Source: Eonycteris spelaea | Taxonomy: Eukaryota > Chordata > Mammalia > Chiroptera > Pteropodidae | Length of the DNA: 64,000 nucleotides | NCBI GenBank assembly: GCA_003508835.1 | Contig: PUFA01000057.1 | Location: 4,724,501 to 4,788,500, forward strand | Direction of reading: 5' to 3' | Part shown: in pieces, positions 22,840-34,584 of the stretch | Position numbering within the stretch: the stretch's first letter is position 1 | Layout of the letters: each line of letters starts with the position of its first letter | Made by a program: the position numbers and the translations under genes | The notes under the pieces: generated by a model | Told to the model about the DNA's origin: nothing | The model's database searches: none | The model's input: the letters and a program-made list of their open reading frames with translations, nothing else

Positions 22840-24420
22840 TGTGATTCTTCCTGAACAGCTCCAGTGAAAGATCTGGAATTGAGTTTCATTGCCTCTGATT
22901 GGCGTTGTCAAGTGCTTACCCCTGAGCCAGTCACTGTGCCCAGGGACATGCATTGCTAGGCCTAGGTCACATGAAAACTCTAGGATTAGACGGGTGAGGG
23001 AAAGAGTTGGTCAACTATGCTTAAAACTCATAGACCAAGAGTGTGGTGAACATTTCACCACAAGCCATCATCAGTAAATACTACTATTAATGAATTGTTG
23101 TCTTTGTTTTCTAAGTTAGAGAGACAATGAATGTTAAAAGGACACAATGTGATGGCTAATAATATACATTTTTATCAATCTGTTCTCCTCCTTTCCACTC
23201 TTTCTTCATTATGTAAGATCATGTGAATTTTCAAGGAAGCACTGACACTGACACTGTTCAAAAGTCCCACCTTGAACACTGGAGGTGTGGAAAAAAGCTG
23301 TAGATGAGGCGTACCCAACCAGAGATAAGCGCCAAGGAGGGAAAAGAAGCAGGAGCAAGTGAAAGTGAATGGAAGGATATATAAAATGAAAACCAATGCA
23401 GTGGGAAAAGTGATAAAACATCAAAAGGGGAAATAAAGAAACAAACAAACAAACAAACATGAAAAGCCCACTGTAACTATCTGTGGTGGCTGGAACGTGT
23501 CCATGGGAAACCACTTGTGGAGAGATCCTGGAACTAAAAATAGTACCTAAAGAAACTAAACAATATTGTTAGTCTAAAAGATAGTGCATTGGAAGGTGGC
23601 ACGGAGTTAGACTTTTAAAATTTGTGTGTGTTCACTTTTTAAAATGTCATTTCCTAGTTGTTTGACAGTGGGTCAAAGGAATGCCAAAAGTACTGTTTAT
23701 GAGTGGCTTCATTTTAAATGGCAGCCCCAGGCAAAGGGGAAATTTGAGCTTTCTGTTTATGCTGGGAGATTCTTTGGCTTCTGCATTAACCTTGTCTTTA
23801 GAAGCCTGATGTTTACATATTGGCAGCCACAGGGAATTACTTCTCTCTCGTTGTTCAACTGCTGCCGATTTCCTTATCTACCACTCATTAAATTAGGAGA
23901 AGTTGGACCTCATCATCTACTTAGCTGTCTAATCTTACTTTACCAGCTCCATCTTTCAATATCTGGTGTCCTTCAGTTTGTTTCTAGAGGTTAAGGTTGT
24001 CTTAGGATTCATTTTAGAAAAGAACTCTTAGAAATAAGCCAGTTTATGGGTTTAAGACCTGATTTTCAAATTCAGCCTTTGATCTTAAGAGGCTGAATCT
24101 TGAAGTTTTACTTTTCAACTTTTTTATTGATACTATACAGTATTAGATTTCCAAATACAAAGTTTCATAAGGACAGTTTTGAAGCAGTCTAGCTCACTGA
24201 CCACAAAAGTTAGTAATCTGCAAAACATGTTTAAACATCACATCTCTCAACTGCCAAAAGATGTCTTCAGAGGAGGTTCCTGGTGTACAAAAAGGAATGG
24301 TTTCACAATAAATTTATGTCTGGAAATTAATTAAAAATTCTAATTCAAATAGAATTCCACATAAAATTTAATTATATAGCATAAGTATTTTCATACAATA
24401 AGTTGGGTCTAAAGTCAGTT
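21425..24420. other. Intron, unassigned
   Basis: No exon recognised. Open frames of 101-122 codons (23209-23514 minus, 23626-23994 plus) have no recognised domains. AAAC units occur at about 23440-23458. Short open frames around 22609-22953 run through the A-tract at 22807. Confidence 0.5.
22807..22837 (+). repeat. A(31) homopolymer
   Basis: An uninterrupted A-run. It could be the tail of a retroinsertion whose body was not recognised; no clear duplication is visible. Confidence 0.9.
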
Positions 24421-24424
24421 GGAG

Positions 24425-24690
24425 AGGCATTATACAGTGTATAATGAGAGGGCACAGGCTACAATGGCAGCTAGATCCGGGTTTGAGTCCCATCTCTGCC
24501 ATTTACTGACCTGTAGACTTACATAAGTCCCTGTTAGCTTCAGCTTTCTCATCTGTAAAATAAGAATAATAATCTTTACTTTCAGAGATTTGGGAAAAGA
24601 TTAGAAATAAAATATATATAAAGAATAAGCCTAAAGTTTGACATGTAAATATATTAGGCATTCAAAAAAAGATAGCCATTATTAATAATA
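24425..24690 (+). repeat. MIR SINE
   Basis: Full sense order: 'gagggcacaggctacaatgg', 'ccgggtttgagtcccatctc', 'gccatttactgacctgtaga' and 'ttctcatctgtaaaataaga'. Confidence 0.85.
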
Positions 24691-25014
24691 ATTATTATTA
24701 TTACTATTATTATTTCATCAGGTGAAAGATATAAATTTTTCCTTTATATGGGAAAAAAAATCCAGAAAATAAAATGCTTTTTTAAATAGCCTGAGTGTAG
24801 AATTGAAAACTGACTCTGTCCAGTAAAATCACATTCAGAGCAAGGAGGAAGTCTTACTGGTATCCCAGAAAAAGTATGGTCAAATTATTTTTTTCCTGCC
24901 ATTGGAATTTTTCCCTAAAATGATTTATAATTTTCCTTTTCTCTGTGTAGAAAGACTCCTAACCATCTATCTGTTGCTCTCCATTCAGTCAGTCTGCCAT
25001 TATTTCTTCAACAG

Positions 25015-25097
25015 GTACCAGCCAAAAGAATCATAAGCCCTTACGAGCTAACAGTGAAGTTTCAGCCAAGAAAAGAAATAAAAAGCCAGTTTCCTGA
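25015..25097 (+). CDS. Candidate alternative last exon of MACROD2
   Basis: A pyrimidine-rich tract ends in CAACAG at 25009-25014. Read in the shared phase (one base from the previous exon), the following sequence is open for 27 codons, starting GTSQKNHKPLR and ending SAKKRNKKPVS, then TGA at 25095-25097. The peptide is basic, with an AKKRNKK cluster that would again resemble a nuclear-localisation signal. No donor is needed if it is a terminal exon. A weak ATTAAA lies about 190 bases after the stop (25287-25292), inside an A-rich tract. I do not recognise this C-terminus from human MACROD2. The good acceptor, frame and composition support it; a chance open stretch after a cryptic acceptor remains quite possible. 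Confidence 0.4.
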
Positions 25098-25920
25098 AAA
25101 TTATAACATATATAAGTTTGGAATGTACTCGTTTGTTTGTGTCATTCTTTTTTAGTTTATAGAACATTCTTTGCTCTTTATGTTGAAAAACTATCAATTA
25201 TTACTGGCCGTAGGCCAATTTTTCATCTCCAGGGTAACAGATTTTTACTATAAAACTTCAACTCTAGTTAAAGCAGACAGTGCATTATTAAAAAAAAAAA
25301 AATACTGAGCACAAATGCAGCCATAAAGTCTCAAATATATTTACCTCTAAAAGTGAAAGGGCTTATAGTATTTTAGAGAAATGACATTTTTTAATATCAG
25401 GCACTCAGTAAATATTTGTAGGTGGCCAAATGAATGAACAAATGAGTAAGCAAACAAAGGGAATTTACCATGACTGCAAATCATTTCTCTTGAATGAAGT
25501 GTACTGCTTGGTTTCCTGGAAAAAAAAAAAAGTTAAATTAAGATAAATCATTGTTGAAAGAGTTCTTCAGGGACTAAAAGAGCAATGAACATGGTAATAA
25601 AGCATTGCTTCTGAAAGCAGAATATGGTTGTTACAGGTACAGGAAGCCTGTTAATCCTTTTCTCTTCTATGATTGCCTACCTTGTGTATAATTTAGGTTT
25701 TGAAATCTTCCTTTTCCTGGGCAGAGAATAGCCCCCATGATGTCAGACCTGTGGTTATTTGACAACAGCTAAATCTACCTCAGAGCTATTTGTTTTTTTT
25801 ATTAACAAAGATCTTTGGAAGGTGAAGGTGATTTCCTGTCAGCATTAACCAGCAATGACTTTGTTACCGTGTTTTTCCAGTGCTGCAAAGGAGGCATGAA
25901 TCAGAATACGGACATAATCT
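25098..25920. other. Intron after candidate last exon, unassigned
   Basis: Contains an A-rich tract at 25290-25302 and a possible L2/MIR tail near 25400. No strong polyadenylation context apart from the ATTAAA at 25287. Confidence 0.45.
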
Positions 25921-25924
25921 TAGA

Positions 25925-26125
25925 GTAGTTAGACCAGGTCTAAATCTTCACTCGATCAGTAGGAATTCGGGTACGTTATTTAATTGGAAGCCTCAATTGC
26001 CTTATATATATAAAAAATAATAATAAGGATGGTATTCATCTCACAGTAGTTTGGGTGAGATTAAGTGATGTAACATATGTAAAGCATTTAGCACAGTGAG
26101 TGAGTGCTACTACTGCTATGTTCTC
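25925..26125 (+). repeat. MIR SINE
   Basis: Diverged sense MIR: 'gaattcgggtacgttattta', 'cagtagtttgggtgagatta' and 'agcatttagcacagtgagtg'. Confidence 0.6.
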
Positions 26126-26309
26126 TTCCTACTCACCAAAGGTGTTGGTTTTTCCCTCACACTAACTAATTCTCCAACTCTCCAACTTCATCAACTAGGT
26201 GTCCTATAATTTAACTTCATTCCAACACCAACTACCAGGAGTTATCATCAAACCCCCAGAGGTTAAGGGCTCAGTCCTCTAAGACTACTCTGGATGCCAG
26301 TTGTAAGTC

Positions 26310-26955
26310 TGGGCTACCCATACTTTTGCTTGACTGGCTATAAAGTAAAGGGACCTCATAACTTCCTCTAGGGGTTCTCCAACTTGCTAGACCAACCCAC
26401 AAAACTTAGGGAAAACAGTTTACTTACTGTTATTGGTTTATTAAAGGATACAAATGAATAGCCAGATGAATAGTAATATAGAGTGAAGTCCAGAGGGTCC
26501 TGAATACAGGAGCTTCAGTGGAGTTGGAATAAGACATGCTCAGGATGTGGATGCATTCACCACCCCTGTTGTTTAAGGTTTTTACGAAGGTTCTTCAAAC
26601 CTTGTTTAGGGTTTTTATGAAGGTTCCATTACATAAGCCATGATTGATTAAACCATTGGCCATAGGTGATTGACTCAATCCCCAGCCCCAGTGTTCAGGG
26701 ATGGGACTGAAAGTACCAATCCCACAATAATATGTTGAGATCTCTGGTATCCTGCCCCTATCCTGAAGCTATCTGAGAAGCCACCAAGAGTCACCTCATT
26801 AGCATATACTCAGGTATGTTTGAAAAGGGCTTATTACATATAACAAAGATTTTTCTACCACCTTTATCAGAAAATTACAGAGGTTTTAGGAGCTTTATGT
26901 CAGGAACTAGAGACAAAGACCAATTATATATTTCTTATTATATCACAATATAATA
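26310..26955 (-). repeat. ERVL LTR (MLT2-type), antisense
   Basis: Reads as an inverted MLT2-like LTR: 'ttggtttattaaaggataca', 'catgattgattaaaccattg', 'cctgaagctatctgagaagc', 'agtcacctcattagcatata' and terminal 'atttcttattatatcacaa'. No internal retroviral genes adjoin it. Confidence 0.7.
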
Positions 26956-27619
26956 TTAAGTAATATTAAATATTAAATACATGAAAAACAAATGATGACC
27001 AAACCAAGCTTTACATGTTTTAATGCCATGTGTCAAAGGGGATTGTTTCTGAAACTACTTACACACAAGTTTCTGTTCCCTCCTATATACACATGAGAGG
27101 GCTAGACCAGGTAAGGAGGAGACATTTCACATCCATAACTCTTTGAGCTCAAGGTATCAGGGTGTGGGGTGGGAGGGTGGCAGGTTATCTGCTGGCAGTG
27201 CTGTCCCAAAGTGCACAGGGAAGAAAATCTAGGGAATGGGTAGAAGAAGGCCTGGTGAAGTAGAACAAAACGGAGGTAAGTGTCAGAGGGAGGTGGGGAG
27301 AAAGGAGAGTGCTTAGATGAACAGCGTTAATTGTCAGAGAGTAATTCTCTTTAGGCAATGTTGGGATTTCTTGGAAGAAAACCCATTGTTCTGGACTTAG
27401 AAACTCAAAAATCAGTTTCAAAAGAGAAAGGATTCAATAAACTGGGCTGGATTATGAAGAGCTGCAATCTATGACGATAAAAGCAGATTGCAAAAGGAAA
27501 AAGACATAAATACATTAAAATTGACTCAACCTGTGGTGCATCCTTCACATCCACAGCTGCTTGATGGTGGGATAAACAAAATATTTGTAGTGTCTACTCA
27601 GCTCAGTGTCCCAATACTC

Positions 27620-27960
27620 ACCACACCCTCCCACATACACTGTCAAATGAGGAGGCTGGCTCTGGTCATGTTCTTACTGACCATCGGCCAGAGCACTCAG
27701 TTCTTCACCATGTGGGCCTTTCCATAGGCTGATCTGTATCCCCCTGACGTGGCAGCTGGCTTCCTCCAAAGCAAGTGACTCAGGAGATTTAGAGCATGTT
27801 CAAGACAGAAGTGGAACCTTTTGTAATCTAATCTCAAAGGTGACATACCATCATTTCTACCACATTTATTCATTAGAATCAAGGCCCTGAGTCCAGTATT
27901 CACTCAAGAGGAGGAACATTAAACTCCACCTCTTGAAGGGAGGAGTGTCTAAGATTTTGA
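27620..27960 (-). repeat. MLT1-type MaLR LTR, antisense
   Basis: Inverted MLT1 landmarks: 'tcttcaccatgtgggccttt', 'gtggcagctggcttcctcca', 'ctaatctcaaaggtgacata' and 'catcatttctaccacattta'. Confidence 0.7.
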
Positions 27961-28336
27961 GGGCATATTTGAAAATCACTATAATCCCAAATAGTCTTCC
28001 AGTTTCTTATTCCAAGACTTTCTTACATTTTGGCTGTGCCTCAGCCCTTAGTTTGGGACTCCCTTACATAGTAAATCCTCTTTCTGATGTAAGCTCATGT
28101 TTAACTTACAAGTCTTTTTTCAATACCATCTAAAATCTAGGAATCAGTGAAAACATGTGAGAGACAGGGACTTGCTGTCTTGAAGAAAGTGGACAGGAGG
28201 TGATTGAAGGTTATCTTAATAGTGGATCAAGCCAACTCCCACATGCCCTGCAGATAATCGCCCCTTAACAAGGCGTTCAGATGTGTGGTTTTGTAGGCTT
28301 AGTCATCTCCCATTATTTCATCAGGTTGCCCTAAAA

Positions 28337-28519
28337 CAGGAGTCGGCACATGTCTGCAAAGGACCAGATGGGAAATATTTTTGGCTTCACAGGATACATA
28401 TGGTCTCTGTCGCATATTTTTTCTTCGTTTTTATTACAACCCTTTAAAAATGTAAAAACTAATCCTAGCATGCAGGGTATACAAAAGCAGGTCTGGAGGC
28501 TGCGGTTTGCTAACCCCTG
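28337..28519 (+). mobile_element. hAT-type MITE with TIRs
   Basis: Begins CAGGAGTCGGCA and ends TTTGCTAACCCCTG, matching inverted ends. The body has 'gcaaaggaccagatgggaaa' and 'tggcttcacaggatacatat'. Flanking 8-mers CCCTAAAA (28329) and ATCTAAAA (28520) agree at six of eight sites, as expected for an old hAT duplication. Confidence 0.75.
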
Positions 28520-28527
28520 ATCTAAAA

Positions 28528-30250
28528 TAATCATAGAAGGATGCTCGTTGTGTCCTTCCAAAATATTTAGTTGTGTTTCTCCATATCACCCAGGCATTCT
28601 AACAGTCTCCTTTTCATGTCTCTAATTTATCTTACTTGAGGTAAAGAACTGAGTCTTCTTTTCAGGTTGGACACATTTTATATAGAATTTCTCTCGTTCC
28701 TTCAGGGAAACAGAAACAGATTCAAAAATTAAGTCACTGAAATGACTAATGTGGTACCGTCAGAGAAGAATTATGAACCTTCAGGGTTATGGTCTCTCAG
28801 AGAACTCATTTTGCGTTTCTATCCATCACATGAATAACAATAACCTTCTCCAACAAGCAGAGTGAGGAATGTATGGACTGCCAGTAAGTATTCCTAACAG
28901 CTCACTAAATATTGGCTCCACAATGACTTTATAAGGCAGTGGTGATGTTTAGGGAATTTGTGTCAGACTGGTTTTTAATAGAGAAAAATAATTCCATTTT
29001 ATACTTTGACTTTTGCTGTTTTTGCTGTTTTCTCTAATATCAACATGACTCATAAACGAGTTCACACAAAAAAAAAAAAAAGAAAAAGAAAGAAAGCCAT
29101 CCTGTGTCTTTTTCAGCAAATGCAAACAGAATCCTTGGATGGATTTTTTTTTAATCTACATTTTAATTTTACCAAAGCATTAGTAAAAATGTATTATTTA
29201 CCCCATGAGCCAATGAAAGATAATGTATTAACACATATATGATTAATGAATTCATACTAGAAGAGGGAAAAAAAACTGAAGGGAGAAATTAAAAATGTTC
29301 ATCATATTTAATGTTTCAATAGACTCAGATACGTAGTACTGATTTCTTATTTTATTACTATGCCTAAACCTCTAACATTACAAAATTGCTAACTCAGGGT
29401 GCTGCTACACGAAACATGGCAAAATCTTCAAAAGTGGGGAGTTTGTACTATAGATAAAGGAAGTTGTTTAAAGGGGCAATGAATCAAGAATATATTTCTG
29501 CTTTCTGATCATAATAATAACTGCTGTTTTAAATCTTTGTTTAACCCTCTTAAACTTACCTCGTGGGACTCATTATTAAAACTGACCAAAAAACATAATT
29601 TAAATAACTTTAAAGGACAGATTTTGAAGGGTCTTCTTTCATTTTGAATACATATGTTTATTTTTATAAATATTTGTTCTTGTAAATGATTCCAATCACA
29701 AATTTAATAACCAGTTGTTGAGGAAATTGTTCATTTGCCATTTGATTGAATGGTTTAGGTGGTATATGCATGTATTTGAGTATCTGTCAAAATGTTGTCA
29801 TGTGATCAGAATAACTTTTTTTTTCTAACTTGACATGTTTTTGATTGACATTTGCAGTCAGAAGGCAGCATTCACTACAATACTGTTATTTTGGGGTTTT
29901 CTGAAAACATTCACGGCACAAGTATTAAAAACTCAAGGCCATTTTGACACTTCCAGAAGCTATAGATCTTCTGGGGTAAAAGTGGGAAATTTGTTCCGCA
30001 AGTCCAGGGTCATTTGACATTTGTAATAAGAACTGAGAGAGATAGAATAATTTATTCCTATAAGCAACCTGCCAAGAAGATAAAGAGGCCTGAAAACATT
30101 TCTCAAGCTGTTGTGATGAGAGTGTTCTGTGGTCTTCCTTATTGGTTGCGCTGCATCATCCTTCAACTATCGGGCCATTTCTGTCTGTCGCCCCCCAAGG
30201 CATTTACTGACTTCTCTCCGAATCTGTTAGTTTAAGTGAAGGGGCTCTAT
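28528..30250. other. Intron, unassigned
   Basis: A+T-rich. It has an A(13) run and AAAG units near 29070-29095. No coding signal. Confidence 0.5.
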
Positions 30251-30259
30251 ATATTAAAT

Positions 30260-30484
30260 CAGCGGTCCCCAACCTTTTTGGTATAAAGGACCAGTGCACC
30301 TATGAGAATCTAATGCCTGATGATCTGAGGTGAAGCTGAGGCCATGATGCTAGCACTGGGGAGGGGCTGCAAATACAGATGAAGATTCGCTTGCTGACCT
30401 GCTGTTCACCTCCTGCTGTGTGGCCCAGTTCCTAACAGGCCACAGACCGGTATCAGTCTGCAGCCCAGGGGCTGGGGACCTCTA
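30260..30484 (+). mobile_element. hAT-type MITE with TIRs, copy 2
   Basis: Same family as 7989-8243, without its internal duplication. The left end reads CAGCGGTCCCCAACCTTTTT. The right end is diverged (GGGGACCTCTA). Flanking TATTAAAT (30252-30259) and TATTAAAA (30485-30492) match at seven of eight bases. Confidence 0.85.
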
Positions 30485-30492
30485 TATTAAAA

Positions 30493-31155
30493 GACTGTCT
30501 CTAGAACCCATGAGAAGGAATAGGCCAATGTCCACTAGGCAGATTGATATCCGTTTTGAATGAATGCAATCACTTGCAGAGATTTCTCTTTTCATTGATC
30601 ATAGGGCACTCCAATATATGCTTTCACCAAACATATTTCTGTGAAGGAGGAGACAGCTGAAATTCCTTTAAAGTTATAAAAAAAAAAAAGTGCATTAGAT
30701 AAGGGCAAACTTCTGCAAATAGACCAATTTGGCAGGAAAAAAAAAAAAAAGTACATGCCAGAATACTGTACAGCCTGGCAATCATGGATCATTTTATGTA
30801 TTTTGTAATGTACATACTGGCAATATTTAATTCTGTGTAGCCTACTCTGCCACCAGGAGAGAAGAAACAGATGTTCCTATTTGTATTTTGATGTGACTTC
30901 TGATATTTACATTGACTTGTCTAAAATAACATCAGCCACCCTAGACAATTTTCCCCAAGTCCTCGAGTCTGTTGACTAATTGTTTCGGGTTGCTATTAAG
31001 AATGTGATTATCATCTCAAAGAGATGCTTTATTGCCAGCAGGTATTGCCCTGGTAGAGAGGAAAGATAGATACTATTGGGAAGAGGACATAAAGAAAAAA
31101 AAATGCATAAAATCTTATTTGTTCAAAGTGAAGTAAGACCCCACCATCATCTTCA

Positions 31156-31197
<42 letters not shown>

Positions 31198-31950
31198 TGG
31201 AATACGCCTAATAGCAATTTGGGGGGGGGGGGTATTTAAATTCAAGACCAGGAGGTCTTGATGCTTGGTATAGTAATTACAGAATTGGTGATACAGATAG
31301 GAATACTGGATAATTAGAGTTGTTATAGTCTTGGTAGAGGTGATAGGTTAATAATTAAATAAAAGAAAATTAAAAATTACAGCTGATATCTTTCTAAATC
31401 AAAGCTTAATGAGAAAGAAATCATGTGGATATTGGACATTTGGAGGAGAAGGAGGAATTACAGCAGGTTTGGAAATCACAGAATGTATGCAGAAATGGGG
31501 TAAAGGAGTCTAGAGTTCTCCTTTTACTTACACTGGCCAGAAGGCTTGCAGTAGGATATATTCTTATTTGTGACACACAGAGAATGGATGTTAGAAGCAA
31601 CCATTTCTGATTATCAGTTGAAACATACAACCCAGACAAAGTCACAAAAGAAAAAATATAGAAAATTAACGAGGAATTTTAGCAACTAGCATAATTATGT
31701 AAAAAGATGACCATTTTATGCACATTATATGGCCTTATACAAATTTCTAGATATTATTTTAGAAGAATTTCTACTGAGCTATTTTTCCTCTCCATCAACT
31801 TGGCTTCCCTTTCTAGCCAAAGAAGCATCTCTACTGCACATCTCATGGGTACCTTAAACCAACGTGACCTCTCTATGTTCCCAGGCTTGTCCATAATAGC
31901 TCCCCAATCTTCAGTTTTCCCAGGCCATATGCTTGGGTGGAATTCCCAGT
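30493..31950. other. Intron with simple repeats
   Basis: Contains A(12) and A(15) tracts near 30678 and 30737, a (TC)n-T(10) tract at 31159-31198 and a G(12) run near 31220. Short Ser/Leu-rich open frames over the TC tract are artefacts. Confidence 0.7.
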
Positions 31951-31954
31951 AGCA

Positions 31955-32165
31955 TTATGCCATGGTGATTAAGAGATTTCATTTGGAGGTAGATAACCAA
32001 GGATTATTTCCTCTTTCCATTCTCTACTAGCTATAGGACCTTTGGAAGAGTTATTTAAAATATCCAAACATTATTTCTTCATCTGTGAAATAGAATGTTT
32101 ATCATATCTGTAGCACAAAGTTGTTCTGAGTGTTAAATAGGATAATTCAGAACCTTTACAGTAGA
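31955..32165 (+). repeat. MIR SINE
   Basis: Sense order: 'gccatggtgattaagagatt', 'ctagctataggacctttgga', 'ttcttcatctgtgaaataga' and 'gttgttctgagtgttaaata'. Confidence 0.75.
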
Positions 32166-32174
32166 AACTGGCAC

Positions 32175-33000
32175 CACTCCTTATCCTTCACACTTCCATC
32201 CAACCACTCACCAAGGCCAATTGATTTTACTCCTTGAATATCCCCTCAATCCATCCTGTTCTCTTTCTCTTCACTTGTCATCCCTTTATCTCAGACCTCC
32301 ATCTCATCTCCTGTCTGGAGTATTTTAATCAGTTTCACACGGTTCACTTATTGCTGTCCATTCTGCCCCATCCTGTTTAGTCTATTCCCCACAAAGCAGC
32401 CATGTGAGAGAGAACCTTCCATGGCTCCCTAGTTCCTTTCATGGAAGTGTATTCCTCATTAGCAAAAGGTAGCAAGTGCTCTGTAATACAACCCCTTGTT
32501 CTTATCTGGCTTCTCTCCTTGCTCTATTCCCTTTGTGGTCAGTGCTTCAGCAGTGTTAAATCAGTGTGACTCCCCAAACATAATGCTCACTTTCACCTCT
32601 AGGTCTTATTTCCCAACCTGTGGAATATTCCTTCTACCTGCTATTTAATATATTCCATTTGCCTGGATATTTCACACTTAGGCCCATCTCGTAGCACTGA
32701 CCTTCTGCACTACAGTCCCAATGACTAACCCCCAGTCTTCAAAGATGCCATTTTTTCCCTGATGGGACCTTTAGACACATCCTTCACTTTACCTATAACA
32801 CTCGTTCTTGTCTCCATTTTTTACATCATTAATTTCCACTAATTTTATTTAGTAAATGCCTTAAACTTGTCAGCTCAAGTGTCCTTTCCATGGAGAAGTC
32901 CCCTCTGATGACCTTATTGGAAGCCCTCTTTGTAATCTGTACTTCTCTCCATTAGTGTGAAGTATCAAGATTAGGGATAATATGTTTGTGTAATTATTTG
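32175..33000 (+). repeat. L2 LINE fragment, sense
   Basis: Pyrimidine-rich sense L2: 'cttgaatatcccctcaatcc', 'ccccacaaagcagccatgtg', 'ccatggctccctagttcctt' and 'gaagtcccctctgatgacct'. Reading frame broken throughout. Confidence 0.75.
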
Positions 33001-33009
33001 GTCTTAAAA

Positions 33010-33480
33010 TGTCTTAGATCAGGTTCCCCAGAAGCATGCCTTGAGGATTCAAGGGTGAGAAGTCGATTTACAGAGTGACCCCAGGAAGCACCAGGAGGGG
33101 AGTAGGAAAATTAAGACCAAGAATGGAAGGAAACAAATACAAGTGCATGAACAAGCATATTGTCTTGTGGGCAGCTAGGACTGGGTCCTGAAGGAGAATT
33201 CTGAGACGTGTGGCATGTGCCTCGGAGTTATCCCTCTTAAGGGGCACAAAGTCAGGGGATCAGTACACCTACTCTTGTCCACCAGTGGTTGAGGGCTGCT
33301 TCCAGATAGGCTGCTAAAGACAAGCATCTTGTTGAGACTAGAAAAACTCCCAAGGCAGAGTGCTGGAGGTACTAGAGTACAGATAAATCAGAGGTGAGAG
33401 ACAAGGGACCATGGTAGGGATTTGAAAGTTTCAGCTATATTATCTGTCATCTTCACTGGACTGAGCTCCAGAGCTCATTT
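33010..33480. repeat. Possible old interspersed repeat, family not assigned
   Basis: Starts 'aggttccccagaagcatgcc', then 'gagaagtcgatttacagagt' and 'gaccccaggaagcaccagga'. This resembles a family with a 'cccagaagcag' start and a 'tttattg' site. Similar starts occur near 11745 and 50230. Confidence 0.4.
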
Positions 33481-33504
33481 CCTCACTTTCCTCACTAGTT
33501 TTTG

Positions 33505-33845
33505 CTAGAGCACTGCTATTCAGTAGAAATAAAGCATGAGTCACGAATGCATATGCGATTTTTAATTTTTGAGAAGCCATGGTAAAAAAAGAGAAACATT
33601 AATTTTAACTCTATATTTTATTTTAACTCTATATTTTATTTAATCCAGTATAGCCAAAGTATTGTCATTTCTACATGAAATCAATATAAAAATAAACTAT
33701 AAGATATTTTACATAGTTTTGTGCTATCTTCAAACTCTGACGTGCATTTGACATTTATAGAACATCTCAATTTGGACTTGCATCATTTCAAATGCCAGTA
33801 GGCATATCAGGCTAGCTGCTATCACAGTGGGCAGCATAGTTCTAA
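33505..33845 (+). repeat. hAT-like DNA transposon remnant, copy 2
   Basis: Shares with 5985-6330 the order 'attcagtagaaataaag', 'acattaattttaactc', 'gatattttacatagtttt' and 'catctcaatttggacttgc'. It contains a 20-bp tandem duplication near 33603-33642 (TTTTAACTCTATATTTTATT twice). Confidence 0.6.
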
Positions 33846-33894
33846 AAGATAGAGTCTGATAGAGAATGGGTGCTCAATGAACATTTACTCAATG

Positions 33895-34150
33895 ACAAAG
33901 GTCTCAGCTGGGCAATGCCTCTTCTGAGAAAGTTTTCCTGACCCCTCTGGACTGGATTTGGGTGCTTCCTTTAAGAACCCTTGCAGCCTCCCTGCTTCCT
34001 CCAGAATAGGGTTTGTACTTAACCTGGATTGTATGACACTCATCATCTCTCCAGTAAGCTCTGGTAGGGGTGGGCTCCTACCTTGGTTCTTCTGTCTGTA
34101 GTACCCAGTGTCTAGAACAGAGGAAACCTCAAAATTTTGTTCAATGATGA
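33895..34150 (+). repeat. L2 3'-end fragment, sense
   Basis: 'gcctcttctgagaaagtttt', 'gtttgtacttaacctggatt' and 'agtacccagtgtctagaaca' follow the L2 3' end. Confidence 0.65.
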
Positions 34151-34413
34151 ATACATTTCAAGATAAGGTAACTTAACTACAATTTTAGTGAAATCATAAA
34201 GGTAAATTTTATAGATTTATTTCATAAAAAGTCCACATTTTTTCTTTCTTTCTAAGAAATAATCCTGTAATCTCAAGGGCTTATTCAAATAATGGCTACA
34301 GAGAGTCAGAAGTTGGAAAATGAACAACACATTAATGAAGCTAAAAAGGGGCTGTTTAGTGGATGACAATAAATCATATCATACTTTCTGTTCTTACCAG
34401 TCTGGGGCCTGGA

Positions 34414-34578
34414 TGAGTGGTCTCAAAGGATGGTGTCAGACCTGCAGTAGCAACATCATCTGGGAACTTGTTAGAGATGCAGATGCTCAGGCTTCATCCA
34501 GCTCTGCTGAACCAGAACCCATATTTTAACAATTTCTCCAAAGGATGATGATGCACAGAAAAGTTTGAGAACCACTGA
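34414..34578 (+). repeat. MER20 (hAT-Charlie MITE)
   Basis: 'gagtggtctcaaaggatgg', 'catctgggaacttgttagag', 'aacccatattttaacaattt' and terminal 'aagtttgagaaccactg'. Confidence 0.85.
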
Positions 34579-34584
34579 TCCAGA

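Noticed and set aside
22609..22953. 114-codon frame on the minus strand
   Set aside because: It contains a poly-Phe stretch from the A(31) tract and has no other coding evidence.
23626..23994. 122-codon open frame on the plus strand
   Set aside because: No recognised domain, no splice sites in the gene's phase and no upstream promoter features. Length is within chance for 64 kb in six frames.
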